Assembly: GCA_947685225.1 (NCBI GenBank)
Contig: CANTUV010000039.1
Coordinates: 38,866,001-38,930,000 of the forward strand
DNA: 64,000 bases
Direction: 5' to 3'
DNA from: Garcia nutans
Lineage: Eukaryota > Streptophyta > Magnoliopsida > Malpighiales > Euphorbiaceae
The notes beneath the pieces were generated by a model. That model searched no databases. It was not told where the DNA came from and saw only the letters and a program-made list of their open reading frames with translations. Below, in pieces: positions 22,606 through 34,540 of the stretch (position 1 is its first letter; every line of letters starts with the position of its first letter). Position numbers and translations under genes: made by a program.

Positions 22606-23977
22606 ATGGAGCCCGAACAAATTCAAAGAATGGTGGATGATGCCATCAATGCCAAGATGAAGAACTGAAGGAGGTCCTGGTTGAGACTATGAAAAACCAA
22701 TTGGCTGTAATTTTAGGGAATAATGTTGAGGCATCTGCTAACACCAAGAAGCCGAAGGACAAAGGGAAGGCTAAGGTTGGTGAAGTGGCTTTTGATGATG
22801 ACAAGGTAATGATTGATGATGACGAGTGGGAACAATACTTCCAAGATCCTTAAGATGAGAAGAAAGAGACGAAGGTTGTGGAAAGAGTAACTGTCGAAAA
22901 GGCTGAAACTTCAGCTATTGAGAAGCTAATTACCAATTTGGAAAAGAAGTTTGAAAAGAAGCTGAAAACCAAAGAAATATCTGAGGTCGAAAAATTGTTT
23001 GAGTTAGATGAGGAGGTCCCTTATAAGTTTAAAATACCTTCCTTCGCTAGATACAATGGTACAAGAAATTCTCACTTGCATGTTAAGCCGTACATCACTG
23101 CCATGCAGTCTACAGAGCTACTAAGGCTCAAACTCTGAGGTATTTTTTGCTCTCATTGGATCCTATTGTACAAAACTAGTTCAACACCTTAGAGGACAGT
23201 ACTCAAAAGATCTAGGACATGTTGTACAAGGCTTTCATTCTATAATATGGGTACAATCTCGAGTTGGAAGTTACCTTAATGGAAGTTGAGTCCATTAGAC
23301 AAAGGCCAAATGAGAATTTTGTTGACTATGTGATGAGATGGAGGAATAAGTCTGCTTTGCTCAAGAAGATGCCTGATGAGTTTGACCAAATCAGGATGAT
23401 AGTCATAGGCATCCTGCCCAACCTCCATGAAAGGCTATCTCACACCCTTATAAGGAACTTCAAAGACCTTTTGCAAGCTAGCTTGCAAATCGAAGAGTGG
23501 GAAAGGGCTAAGAACCGCTTTTCAGCAAGAAGGAATGAGAAAGGGAACTACCAGTCAGATAATCAAAGCACGCAAAAGGAAGTTGATGTTAATATGACTG
23601 GTCAAGAAAATAGAAGACAGTTCTCAAAATTGGGGAAGCCGCTGTCTTGGGTTCTCAATAAGCTTCAAAAGAAGGGATTGTTACAACCCTTGACTCCTCA
23701 TCCTCTTCTTAATCCTTTTCCACCTAACTTTGATACCAAGGCATTTTGCCAATTCCATCAATGGCCTGGACACAAAACGGGCAACTGTATGAAGTTGAGG
23801 CATGAGATCCAGAATTTAATTGATAGTGAAAAGATGCTTGAGCCTAATAAGCCCAATGCCAAGAGCAATTCTTTGCCTAAATTTGGAAGAGTACCTCCGC
23901 CAGCAACCTTCATGGTAGGAGGAGGAGTGGAGGAAGATTCTATCTTTCAAGATTGGAATATCGAAGATGCAAAATGA
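22606..23977 (+). pseudogene. gag of Tat/Ogre element B
   Basis: Starts MEPEQIQRMVDDAINAKMK, then a frameshift (about 22665), an acidic segment (DDEWEQYFQDP) ending in a stop at 22853, a Lys/Glu coiled region (LEKKFEKKLKTKEISEVEKL), the matrix/capsid-like FKIPSFARYNGTRNSHLHV, another frameshift near 23110 and stops to 23260. A clean 237-codon stretch (23264-23977) follows: ESIRQRPNENFVDYVMRWR, then the Cys-His segment CQFHQWPGHKTGNC and a tail FMVGGGVEEDS. This is the Ogre-type gag layout. At least two frame changes and several stops make it non-functional. No protease or RT follows. Confidence 0.8.
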
Positions 23978-24904
23978 GGAGAAATTTTATTCAACAAACT
24001 TTCCTTTAGCTTGGAGTGTTGCTCTATTTATTTTTCTTTCTTTAATATTTAATTGGAACAATTATGTTTTTCAAATTATGTTTGTTTGAATAAATTATTT
24101 TTATCAAATTTTTAATGGTATTTGTTCATTATGGTGCTCAACCAATAAGGAATCTAGCTTGATGTTTATAAATTAATGTATCTAGGCATCATGATTTGAA
24201 TGACTTTACTAGATGAGGGAATTGTTCTATAGAATTGAGTTGTGTATGCTTACTTAGAGAGGCCTCTCGCATAATTACCTTTGTCTAATTCCTAGTCAGT
24301 CTTAAAACATGCTTTGACAAACTTTCAAGGCAAAATTGAACTCTGCTTATTTAAGGGAGAGATGATCTAGGCATTGTTTGACGACCCAACAACTAGTATC
24401 CACCCAATTAAATATCAATCCCTAGTTGTCCCTTCATAAAATTTTAGCTTTCTTTTCATTGGCTTACAAACCCAACAACCTACCCTGAGCTGTTGTGATA
24501 CTTTTAACAAGTCTTATGATCACTAAGGTGAAGAGGCAAGAAGATCAAAGAATGGAATGCATAGCCAAGATAGTAAGGATAGTTGATGTTCTCAAGACCA
24601 TAAGGGTAGTTAAAGTTCACCTTAATTAGACCAAATATCACAGATAAAGTCAGGACTGAAGCAGATTAATACCACTCCTGTCATCCATTTCCATAAATAC
24701 AAGTTGGTACAAACAAGACAATTCTTTTAAAGCTAGGACCAAAAAAAAGAAAAGAAAAAAACAAAGAAAAAAAAAAGAGAAGAAAAAAGAGGAAAGAAGA
24801 AAGAAAAAGAAAATAAAATAAAACCCAAAAAGGTTTAGAAATCCAACCGAGTTCTCTTTTACCTAAGGCGGCAAAAGACTTCCATTTGGTTTATGAGGAC
24901 AGTT
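23978..24904 (+). other. Non-coding internal region of Tat element B
   Basis: Follows the gag stop. No protease or RT motif was found. It includes an almost pure purine tract (about 24735-24820, A-rich with scattered G) and then joins decayed Athila gag. Confidence 0.5.
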
Positions 24905-25510
24905 TGACTGAAATTAGTCCAACCCAATCAAGATTCGATCAAATCATCTTCCACTATGGATTGCTTGCATTGAGTTTGATTTTGTTCGCTAATTTGAATG
25001 AAGGCATTCAAACTATCTTCCAAAGTGGGTTCCTTAAGTTGATCTTTATTTGTGTACTAATTTGAATGAAGGCATTCAAACTATCTTCAAATGTGGGTTT
25101 CTTAAGGTGATCTTGATTTGAATATTGTTCTTGAGAGTAAGAACTTCTTTGGTAAGGTTGAAAAAATTATTGAGGTGGAATTTGCTATTGGTTTTCCCAA
25201 GAAAATTTTTAGTAGTTTTTCCAACTTGAATTATAAGGATTGGAATATGGGTCATTTCTACCCCTTGGTTGGAAACTTTCAAAGGCATAGTCTTCCTCTT
25301 ACCTCTCTTGGTATTGTTCAAAACCAATTGAACACATATTTGCACTATGTTCTGCAATCCCGCATGCTTAACATACTTCACGAGTAGGCATAGGTGCTCT
25401 TCCTCTTGCATTTAGCATCTTAAGTTGATTCGTTAATTCTACTAATTGCCATGCCATTTTAGAATTAGAATTATCATCATAAACTCCTATGTACCTTGAA
25501 AACTGCATCT
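24905..25510 (-). pseudogene. gag 3' fragment of Athila element 2
   Basis: On the minus strand, broken frames read NDPYSNPYNSSWKNY, stop, KFSWENQ and later PTFEDSLNAFIQ, the conserved C-terminal gag blocks of Athila. A 68-bp tandem duplication (units at 24989 and 25057) shifts the frame. Protease and pol do not follow; the fragment ends at about 24905 inside Tat element B. Confidence 0.75.
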
Positions 25511-25621
25511 TTACAAAAAAAAAAATAGTTAACAATTTAAAGAAGACAAAACAAACAATTAAATTAAAAAATCAAATAAAACAAACAAACAATTAAGTTG
25601 AAAAAAAAATGAGAGTTTGAT

Positions 25622-25640
25622 CTCCCTAGCAGCGGTGCCA
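25622..25640 (-). other. Primer binding site, Athila element 2
   Basis: The minus strand reads TGGCACCGCTGCTAGGGAG, a degenerate form of the PBS at 18478 and 32796. Confidence 0.65.
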
Positions 25641-25647
25641 AAAAACT

Positions 25648-27351
25648 TGTTGCGCTTAGATTAAGTACTACTACAAGCGGCACTCGCAAGTATACAAGGC
25701 TATTGCAGCAAAGGTGATCGCCCCAAGGTCGTCTCACAAGGAAGGTGTAGTTCATAATAGCTTGATTGACAAGTAATTTAAAAATGAGAGTTTGATGTTT
25801 TGGAATTGTGAAAGAACAATTTAAACCTAAAAGTAGCTTGCGTAATCATTAATGTGTGTGATGGTTGTACAAGATTAATACAATTCTAGGGATGGTGCCT
25901 AGGTTTATAGGTCCATTCAATCAAAGCTCAATTCTCAAATTATCCATTAATGTACTTTGTAAATTAATTTGTTCCTTAAGGTTAATTAGTCAATTACCAA
26001 TTCATTAGTTTTCACATTCATGAATTAACAATAACCAATTATTTTACATTACCAAATTAATAAAACCCTAGAACTTATATTTATAATTCATTCATAAGGT
26101 GGTTGATTATATAGTTCCAATATCGGATTTCACCTCTCGGTCCGTCATCCAATATTCAAAGATTAATAGGTAGCTAATCTATTAACCTAACATTCAATCC
26201 AATACAATCAACCAACAACAAGGTACATCAATGGAAATATCAAATCAAGACATTCAATCAAATATACTACAAACCCTAGGCATGAGTATTTAGCTCAACA
26301 TCATCAATTTAAAACAATCATTCAACTTAATATAAATCAAATACAAATTATTCATTGTAATATCAATTCTTTTAATACAACAACAACAATATAGAAATGA
26401 ATTAAAAGAGAGAATAGAAAAACCCCTTGTGAAGATGCCAAGATTAAGGTTACTAGTCTTCCTTCTAGCTCCACTTTGATGTATGATGAAGAACTCAAGC
26501 CCTCTTCAATGGTGATTCTCCTTTGCAATATGGAAAGGAGCTTTCTCAAGTCACCAAACCATCAATTGATTCTACCTTTGAGAGATGGAATGGAGCTTTC
26601 TTAAGTCACCAATCCTTCAATGAAGCTTCTTTAAACCTTCAAAAGCTTGTTTAACCCAATTTATCCCAAAGAATATCAAAAAACTTGTGTATGGAAGATG
26701 GAGAAGATGGAGAGGATGGAAATGGATAATGAAGATGAAGAGCCAAGGAGAGTGTCACTCTCTCCTCTCCCAAACCGTGTATATCTTTCTCTTCCCTTCC
26801 CTTCTCTTTTTAATTCATTCAAAACTCAACCCATGCCTTCCAACTCACACCACTCTCCCTTGTCTCCCACTATTCTCTTTGTTTAATCTTTCTTTCCATA
26901 AAATTAGGCAAGCTTTTCTTTTGTTTACCCACTTCATGCAAAAGAATTCAAATATTCAAGGTTGACCAAGGGTGACACGACCAAGCTAGTGGCCGTGTCT
27001 CACTTTGCTTGGGACACGGCCAAGCTAGCTGGTCGTGTCTCATTCTGCCATTTCTTTCCTTCTATTCTTCTAGGTGACACGGCCAAGCTCCTGGCCATGT
27101 CATGTGACACGGCCAGTGGCTTGGCCGTGTCTCATGAGTGTGTACTCTTCTGTTTTCCAACTTTGTCAATTCTTTTATTTATTTTCAAGGGGTGACACGG
27201 CTAAGCTCTTGGCCGTGTCTCTCAATTTTCATGGCACACGGCCAAGCTTGCTGCCCGTGTCACTTACTCCCCTTTTTTCTTTGGTTTCTTTGGTTTTGCC
27301 CTTTAGGTGAGACACGGCCAGTGGCTTAGCCTTGTCTCATGGCTGTGTCAT
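25648..27351 (-). mobile_element. LTR of Athila element 2, first part (split by 27352-34535)
   Basis: Begins TGTTGCGC next to the PBS and continues to the insertion site of the gag-only element; it resumes at 34541. It carries the GGCC-type dyad array (26973-27345). Open frames across the array are artefacts of the palindromic repeats. Confidence 0.75.
26973..27345 (-). repeat. 26-nt dyad array, GGCC type, in Athila 2 LTR
   Basis: Seven or eight dyads with arms GACACGGCC and GGCCGTGTC (single-base variants) and 7-9 nt spacers, at about 26973, 27012, 27075, 27105, 27192, 27234 and 27310. Most right arms run on into TC, giving TGTCTC. One more degenerate copy follows the nested insertion (about 34563-34592). 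Confidence 0.85.
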
Positions 27352-29038
27352 TGTTGTGGCCTTGGCCTCACTATCTGCAAGTGCACAGATTGTTAACAAG
27401 TAATATAATGATGAGTAGAGTATCGTTTTCATAAGGAGGTTAATTCTAAGTACCAAACAATTAAACTGATTAATATTTGGACAATCAAATTCGATTTTAT
27501 GATTTAACTAACTAAAATGAAAATAAATCAAGAATCAATTTCTAATAATTTAAGACTTAGGGTTTAGTCACCTTTATTGATTTATCATGGATTTTCTAAG
27601 GTAACGATTTAATTCAGTCTTCCTTTGATTAATAGTTGGATTCTCCTAAATTAAGCTCAAGTCTCTCTCAAGTACTAGAACTAATATCGACTTTAATCCT
27701 TACGTCTACTCTCGTGATCATAAGTAATTAAATCAATTCATTAAGTTTTATGAGAATCTTGAATCAGCCTCTTAAAACCTTATCTCTAAGTGAGAAACTT
27801 ACTTAAGATTGTTATCTCCTTGGACTAATGTCATGCTTCCACTCTCGCTCCATCACACAACATCTCAAATCAATTAATCATTGGCCAAAGACAACAAGTT
27901 AATCAAAGGATAACTAAATTAATCAAATAGACATTTATAACTCTATGATAAATTCAATTAAAGGGACCAACCCTAAAAAGGATTAGTTCTTCATTATTGA
28001 AATAAAAACATTACAAATATTAAAAATGGTAAATGAAGACATAATTAAAAAGGAACAAGAAATATCAAACTCTATTTCTTTGAAGAAGATCTTGACTTGG
28101 ATCTTGAACTCCTCCTTGAAGCAGAATTTCACAATTCTAAACTAAATTTATTTGGATGAATCTAATCTAATCTTCTCTCCTCCTTTCACCTTAGAGGAAG
28201 TGTGTTTAAATAGAGTGTTTGGAAGCTTCTTTTGTGGGGAAAAACTGAAAAAGTTAGGCCACATCTTGTTTGGTTCACCACCTACCCAATTGTTTGCTTA
28301 AATTCATGATTTTCGGCCCCCCACGGTCGTGGCTTTTGAGTGCCACGGTCGTGGCCTGAGTTGGTTTGATTGGTTTGAGCACTTTAGAGCTTTAAAATGG
28401 TCGGTCTGGAAGGCCACAGTCATGTCTTTTAAATGCCACGGTCGTCGCATTGAAGTTGAAACTGCCAACTTGATTTTTCTTCTCTTTCTTGGCTCGGACA
28501 GTAGAGAAATCAATCCCATGGTCGTGGGATTTGAGTGCCACGGTCGTGGCTTTCCAAATGCTTCTAAATATGAAAAATGAAATAGAGCCAAAATCCATGC
28601 CATGGTCGTGGCCTTTGAGCCCCATGGTCATGGCTTTCCAAATAATTCTGCCCTTGCAATTTCTGTCATTGAAAAACTTGGACAGCTTCAAATCAAATCT
28701 CATGGCCATGGATTTTTGACAGCTTTTGCCTTGGGATTCAAAACGAATCTGAACCTCTTGATTTCTCATCTTTAATTCCATTTTCAAGTTCAAAATCATG
28801 TATCATGATTTATAAGACCATGTAAATTCATTTTTTTCCATTTTTGAGCTTGATTTGACCTCCTTTCCATTTTTCCATGATTTTTAGCCAAAATAAGCTT
28901 TTTCTTCATACTTGAACCTCTATTCTTGAAATGATGAATATTCTAGCTTTCACAATAAAGATTGATCAAATTCAATTGATAACAATAAAAACATAACTAG
29001 AATAATCATTAAATTATGTGCAAAATATAGTCCTATCA
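27352..29038 (-). repeat. 3' LTR of the gag-only Athila derivative
   Basis: 1687 bp, TGTTGTGGCC...TCCTATCA. On the minus strand a TATTTAAA (28205-28212) lies about 100 nt downstream of a palindrome array (28316-28735). Confidence 0.85.
28316..28735 (-). repeat. CCACGGTCGTGG palindrome array (left LTR)
   Basis: About nine copies of a 12-14-nt near-palindrome, CCACG-GT-CGTGG flanked by G and C, with variants such as CCATGGTCGTGG and CATGGCCATGG, spaced irregularly by 20-90 bp. The matching array in the other LTR is at 33806-34215. Confidence 0.8.
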
Positions 29039-29052
29039 ACTCCCCCAAACTT
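29039..29052 (-). other. Polypurine tract of the gag-only element
   Basis: The minus strand reads AAGTTTGGGGGAGT, directly adjoining the 3' LTR. A near-identical tract recurs at 30269-30282. Confidence 0.7.
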
Positions 29053-30528
29053 AAATCATTGCTTGCCCTCAAGCAACAAGAACAATCTCATTCACAACAG
29101 GCCTTATTAAAACAGTCCCATGATTTTGATATACAAATAAAATTTCAAAATTCAATTCTAAATCACTTTTCATAACTGTACTTACTTCATTCTCCCTTTC
29201 TTCATTCAAGAAGTTATTCGATTGTAACTAATTGTTGCTCTTTAGATAAACACATACCCCTTGCATTAAAAGTTTTATATAGTTTAAAGAAATTTGCCTT
29301 TCTCATATGCATGTTTAATCAAACCTTCTCTACTAATAGACCTTACTAACTCAAGAAAAATCAAAAGGCCTTTTTAAGCTTGTAATGTGGTTTAAAAAGG
29401 GTTGAGGCTAAAGTGACGCTTAACTTTTTGAAAACCTTCCAAGGTTTCGATTGCAGCTCTTCTTAATGGTTTTGGAGAGTTCGTTAATAGATATGATTTT
29501 TCCTCAATTGCTTTAGCACGCTAGCAGGTAAATTTTATTTTTACTATCTTTTTCTCTTTTTTTTTCTTCTTTTCTTTATATATATATATATTTATTTTAT
29601 ATTTTCCCCCAAAACTTGAAATTTTATTAATGAGAAATCTAAAGGAGCTTTTCCATTTTGTTTTCTCTCTCCAATTGAGCATAAATAATAGGAAGATATA
29701 CCAAAAGATAATTAACCACAAAAAGGTAGAAATTAGTGTTTAATGAGAAAGAACACAACCTAGAATATTCAATTTGGCTCAAAGGTGACAACTAGAGGCA
29801 ATGTTCAAATATGGTAGATATAAGAATTTGGCTACACAAACAATGCCTAAATCATCTTTTCCCCAACTTAGCAAGGTTCAATTTCGCCTCAAAAGTTCTT
29901 ACAAACATGTTTTAGGCTTGGGCATAAGATAATAAAAAATACATGAAAAAAAAGTAGGAGTCATCTTTAAGTAAGCATATACCATTGATCACTTCAACTA
30001 AAATCAAGAATGTATTCAGGTCAAAATCTATAAAGTACAATTTTTCACAAAATCTTTATTTCAAAAGATAAATTTAAGTATATCAATAAAATTAGCATCA
30101 TTAAATCACAAAATTTTATTAGCCTGTCATGAATTCAATCATTCAAGTGCAAGATAGCAAGAAAATTTTTTTTATTGAAAAATTTTTCGTAGGTACCCTA
30201 TATCCCAACATTTATGAAAGAGTAAATTCAAAAAGGGAATACAATACATTACTAAATTTTGGGCTAAACTCCCCCAAACTTGAAGCTTTCCACTGTCCTC
30301 AGTGGTTTAGGCATTGGGTGGTGGAAGGGGTGTGCATGCCCATTCTTAAATTTGCCTTTTGCAAGAAGAATCCATCAAAAGCTCATTTCCCTCCAAGTTC
30401 ATCCTAAAACAAAAACACAAAACACAAAAATAAAACTAAAAATAAAAGACAAAGTTTAAATAAAACATTGGGTTGCCTCCCAAAAAGCGCTAATTTATAG
30501 TCTTTAGCTTGATTATAACTTCTAATCC
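29053..30528 (-). other. Non-coding stretch where pol would be expected (gag-only element)
   Basis: About 1.5 kb without any RT, RNase H, integrase or env-like motif in either strand. It contains a (TA)n run near 29578-29592 and a second PPT-like tract (30269-30282), suggesting a composite or duplicated 3' end. Confidence 0.6.
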
Positions 30529-31479
30529 TCAAGGTGGAAGATCACAAATTACTTCCTTTCCCACTATGTTGCTGGCTATAGTTGACTTGGAATTTTGCTT
30601 CCCAAGTTCATTATACCCTTCAAATTGTGCTTGTGAGCTTGATGAGGCTAAATTATATTTTCCCTCCTTTGGATTGGAGTTTTGAATTTGGCAATTCTTG
30701 AGTGCATTTGGAGATTTGATCATGTTAATTTCCACTTGTTCATCTTCAATCTTTGAAGTGAGTTTGCCATTTTTCACATCAATTACAGCTCCAATCGTGG
30801 CTAAGAGGGGTCTTCCAAAAATCAATGGAGCATCTTCATCCTTATTTAAATCAACTATCATGAAATCAACAGGGATGTAAAATTTTTCCATTTTTACAAG
30901 CACATTTTTTGTAATTCCTTTTGGGCATTTGACTGATTTATCTGCAAGCTACAATACTAAATTGGTAGGTTTCATTTATGCAAGTTTTAATTTCCTGAAA
31001 ATAGATAAAGGCATTAAATTAATACTAGCACCTGAATCACATAATGCATTTTGAAAATTTAATCTACCAATTTGACAAGGAATTGAAATACTCCCTGGGT
31101 CTTCAAGTTTAAAAGGGATCTTATCCTGAAGAAGATTGTTACACTCCTCAGTAAGTGCAATCTTTGCATTTTCCTCCATAATTTTCTTTAACCTTTGAGG
31201 AAAAGGAATAGGTGGCACATAAGTTCTGACCTCTTGTTTTATTGGCTCCTCTTGTTTAGCTTCACTTTCTTTCATTTGAGAAGAAGAGATTTGATAAAAT
31301 TGGCTGTCTAGTGAAGAATCTTCAAGTTGTATGCTATTTAGGAAAATAGCATTATAATGTTCTCTTGGATTGATTTCTGTCTGACTAGGAAGAGCTCCTT
31401 GATTCCGATTATGGAGGGAACTTGCAATTTGACCTATTTGAATTTCAAGATTTCTATTTTGAACTGTAATTTGTTCCAT
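30529..31479 (-). pseudogene. Protease and linker of the gag-only Athila derivative
   Basis: The first open part (31479-30976) has a gag-protease linker (RTYVPPIPFPQRLKK) and the protease start KLEDPGSISIPCQIG, with an intact active-site motif DSGASINLM (Asp at 31036-31038). Two in-frame stops near 30950-30975 separate it from the protease C-terminal half (30903-30529; APLIFGRPLLATIGAVIDV). After CDLPP there is no continuation into RT. The stops are single codons in otherwise aligned frame, several of a type explainable by C-to-T change. Confidence 0.85.
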
Positions 31480-32709
31480 CCTTGATTCAAGCTTGTCATA
31501 TTATTTTTCCAGCTTGTCAAACCTTTCTAAAGTTGCACCAATAAATTTTTCCAAAGCCAATTCATAGGATGGTTTACCTTCAGGTTGATGAATTTGGCCT
31601 TGATTTTACATGTATGGTGGCTGATATGGTTCTTTTAGATTGCCTTGATTTCCCCATGCCAAATTAGGGTGATTTCTCCATGTGGGGTTGTAAGTGTTTC
31701 CTTGTGGTAAAGTTGGACCTCCATTTTGATTCCCTACAAACTGGACGTGCTCCATTATCTTGCAATCAGCTACATCGTGGCTTCCTCCACATCCTTCACA
31801 AATTAGAGATGATGATGACAAATTGATATGCTCCAATTTCTTGGCAATTGTATCCACTTTAGCTGCAAGTAAAGAAAAATTGTTAATCTCATGTAAACAT
31901 GTAACTCTTCTTTGCATACCTCGTTCTGAAGTCCAATGATAATTATTTGCTTCCATTTCTTCAATTAAATTGGTTGCTTCAGAAGGAGCTTTGTTCATTA
32001 GAGCACCTCCTGCTGCTACATCAATCATTCCCTTAATATTTGGATGAATTCCATTATAAAAGGTTTGAATTAAAAGCCATTTCGGGACTCCATGGTGAGG
32101 ACATTTTTTTTGCAAATTCTTGAACCGCTCTTAAGCTTCATATAAGCTCTCCCCATCTTGTTGAATGAAACTTGTGATATCATTTCTTAATTTATCCGTC
32201 TTTGTAGGTGGAAAATATTTTGCCAAAAATGTAGCAGCTAATTGATCCCAAGTGGAGAATGTACCTGGTGCCTTAGAAATGAGCCAATCTTTTGCTTGAT
32301 CTATTAACGAAACTGGAAAAAGTCGCAACCTAATAGCATCATCAGATACACCATTAATTTTAAATGTATCACACATTTCTAAAAAATTTGAAATATGAGC
32401 ATAAGCATCCTCATGTGGTAAGCCATGAAAAACAGATTGTTGAATTAAATTAATAAGTGCTGGTTTTAGATCAAATGTGTTGGCTTGCACAGGAGGTTTG
32501 ACTATGCTAGATCTTGGGTGAGCAGATGGCATAGCATATTGTTTCAGGGTCATGTTCTGTGGATCTCCCATGATTTCTTTTTCTAACTGAATTTCATTTG
32601 AAGTTCCTTCTCCTCTTTGTCTTTCTCTTCTTTCCTTGTTTTGCTGTTTATAAAATTTTTCAATTTCAGGATTATAGGGTACAAGTTGAGTGTATGGATT
32701 GTTACGCAT
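31480..32709 (-). pseudogene. gag of the gag-only Athila derivative, near-complete with few stops
   Basis: Starts MRNNPYTQLVPYNPEIEKFY (32709). Core blocks: HISNFLEMCDTFKINGVSDD, RLRLFPVSLIDQAKDWL, STWDQLAATFLAKYFPP, then CPHHGVPKWLLIQTFYNGIH; zinc knuckle CEGCGGSHDVADC intact (about 31795); TYNPTWRNHPNLAWGNQG. The frame stays aligned over about 400 codons with only three stop codons (near 32130, 31606 and 31500). This is gag under past selection that has since decayed lightly; the capsid core matches Athila 1 gag (17585-18363) block for block. Confidence 0.85.
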
Positions 32710-32795
32710 GTACCCTTAAAATTTAAAGAAACAATGGAGAAAAGTAAAAATCCAAAGTAATAACAGTTTAATATTATCAATATCAAAAAGATTGC

Positions 32796-32814
32796 CTCCC
32801 CGGCAGCGGCGCCA
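32796..32814 (-). other. Primer binding site of the gag-only element
   Basis: The minus strand reads TGGCGCCGCTGCCGGGGAG, the Athila tRNA-Asp type, six bases from the LTR. Confidence 0.8.
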
Positions 32815-32820
32815 AAAACT

Positions 32821-34535
32821 TGTTGCGGCCTCGGCCTCACTATCTGTAAGTGCACAGATCGTTAACAAGTAATATAATTATGAGTAGAGTATCGTTCCCA
32901 TGAGGAGGTTAATTCTAAGTACCAAACAATTAAACTGATTAATATTTGGACAATCAAATTCAATTTTATGATTTAACTAACTAAAATGACGATAAATCAA
33001 GAATAAATTTCTAATAATTTAAGACTTAGGGTTTAGTCACCTTTATTGATTTATCATGGATTTTCTAAGATATCGATTTAATTCAGTCTTCCTTTGATTA
33101 ATGGTTGGATTCTCCTAAATTAAGCTCAAGTCTCTCTCAAGTACTAGAAATAATATCGACTTTAATCCTTACGTCTACTCTCATGATCATAAGTAATTAA
33201 ATCAATTCATTAAGTTTTATGAGAATCTTGAATCAACCTCTTAAAACCTTATCTCTAAGTGAGAAACTTACTTAAGATTGTTATCTCCTTGGACTAATGT
33301 CATGCTTCCACTCTCGCTCCATCATACAACATCTCAAATCAATTAATCATTGGCCAAATAATCAAAGCATTAAGATTAAAGACAACAAATTAATCAAAGG
33401 ATAACAAAATTAACCAAATAGACATTTATAACTCCATGATAAATTCAATTAAAGGGACAAACCCTAAAAAGGATTAGTTCTTCATTATTGAAATAAAAAC
33501 ATTACAGATATTAAAAATGGTAAATGAAGACATAATTAAAAAGGAACAAGAAATATCAAACTCTATTTCTTTGAAGAAGATCTTGACTTGGATCTTGAAC
33601 TCCTCCTTGAAGCAGAATTTCACACTTCTAAACTAAATTTATTTGGATGAATCTAATCTAATCTTCTCTCCTCCTTTCACCTTAGAGGAAGTGTGTTTAA
33701 ATAGAGTGTTTGGAAACTTCTTTAGTGGGGAAAAATTGAAAAGGTTAGGCCACATCTTGTTTGGTTCACCACCTACCCAATTGTTTGCTCAAAGTCATGA
33801 TTTTCAGCCCCACGCTCGTGGTTTTTGAGTGCCATCGTCGTGGCCTGAGTTGGTTTGGTCGATTTGAGCACTTTAGAGCTATAAAATGGTCGGTCTGGAA
33901 GGCCACGGTTGTGGCTTTTAAATGCCATGGTCGTGGCATTGAAGTTGAAACTGCCAACTTGATTTTTCTTCTCTTTCTTGGCTCGGACAGTAGAGAAATC
34001 AATCCCACGGTCATGGGATTTGAGTGCCACGGTTGTGGCTTTCCAAATGCTTCTAAATATGCAAAATCTCTTCAAAATAGAGCCAAAATCCATGCCATGG
34101 TCGTGGCCTTTGAGCCCCATGGTCATGGCTTTCCAAATACTTCTGCCCTTGCAATTTCTGTCATTGAAAAACTTGGACAGCTTCAAATCAAATCTCATGG
34201 CCATGGATTTTTGACAGGTTTGGCCTTGGGATTTAAAATGAATTTGAACCTCTTGATTTCTCATCTTTAATTCCATTTTCAAGTTCAAAATCATGTATCA
34301 TGATTTATAAGACCATGTAAATTCATTATTTTCCATTTTTTTTATCTTGATTTGACCTCCTTTCCATTTTTCCATGATTTTTAGCCAAAATAAGCTTTTT
34401 CTTCATACTTGCAACTCTATTCTTGAAATGATGAATATTCTAGCTTTCACAATAAAGATTGATCAAATTCAATTGATAACAATAAAAATATAACTAGAAT
34501 AATCATTAAATTATGTGCAAAATATAGTCCTATCA
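32821..34535 (-). repeat. 5' LTR of the gag-only Athila derivative
   Basis: 1715 bp, TGTTGCGGCC...TCCTATCA, partner of 27352-29038. It has the same TATTTAAA (33696-33703, minus strand) and palindrome array (33806-34215). It carries an extra segment of about 28 bp near 33360. Confidence 0.85.
33806..34215 (-). repeat. CCACGGTCGTGG palindrome array (right LTR)
   Basis: Same array as 28316-28735, with independent single-base changes in several copies. Confidence 0.8.
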
Positions 34536-34540
34536 GTCAT

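Larger units (their letters stand above)
27352..34535 (-). mobile_element. Complete non-autonomous Athila derivative (gag-protease only)
   Basis: Two LTRs (27352-29038 and 32821-34535), PBS, PPT and a perfect 5-bp TSD GTCAT (27347-27351 and 34536-34540) define a complete 7184-bp element. Its 3.78-kb interior encodes gag and protease on the minus strand and has no RT, RNase H or integrase sequence. Such terminal-repeat elements with GAG are a described class (TR-GAG) that would depend on a partner's polymerase. The LTRs differ by several percent by eye and by one indel of about 28 bp, so the insertion is not recent. Confidence 0.85.

Noticed and set aside
26647..27329. Overlapping plus-strand open frames of 60-90 codons
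   Set aside because: They read through LTR sequence and the dyad array in several frames with no domain or codon bias.
28304..28799. Open frames up to 135 codons with repeated HGHG-like peptides on both strands
   Set aside because: They are translations of the CCACGGTCGTGG palindrome array; the same pseudo-peptides appear at 33761-34294.
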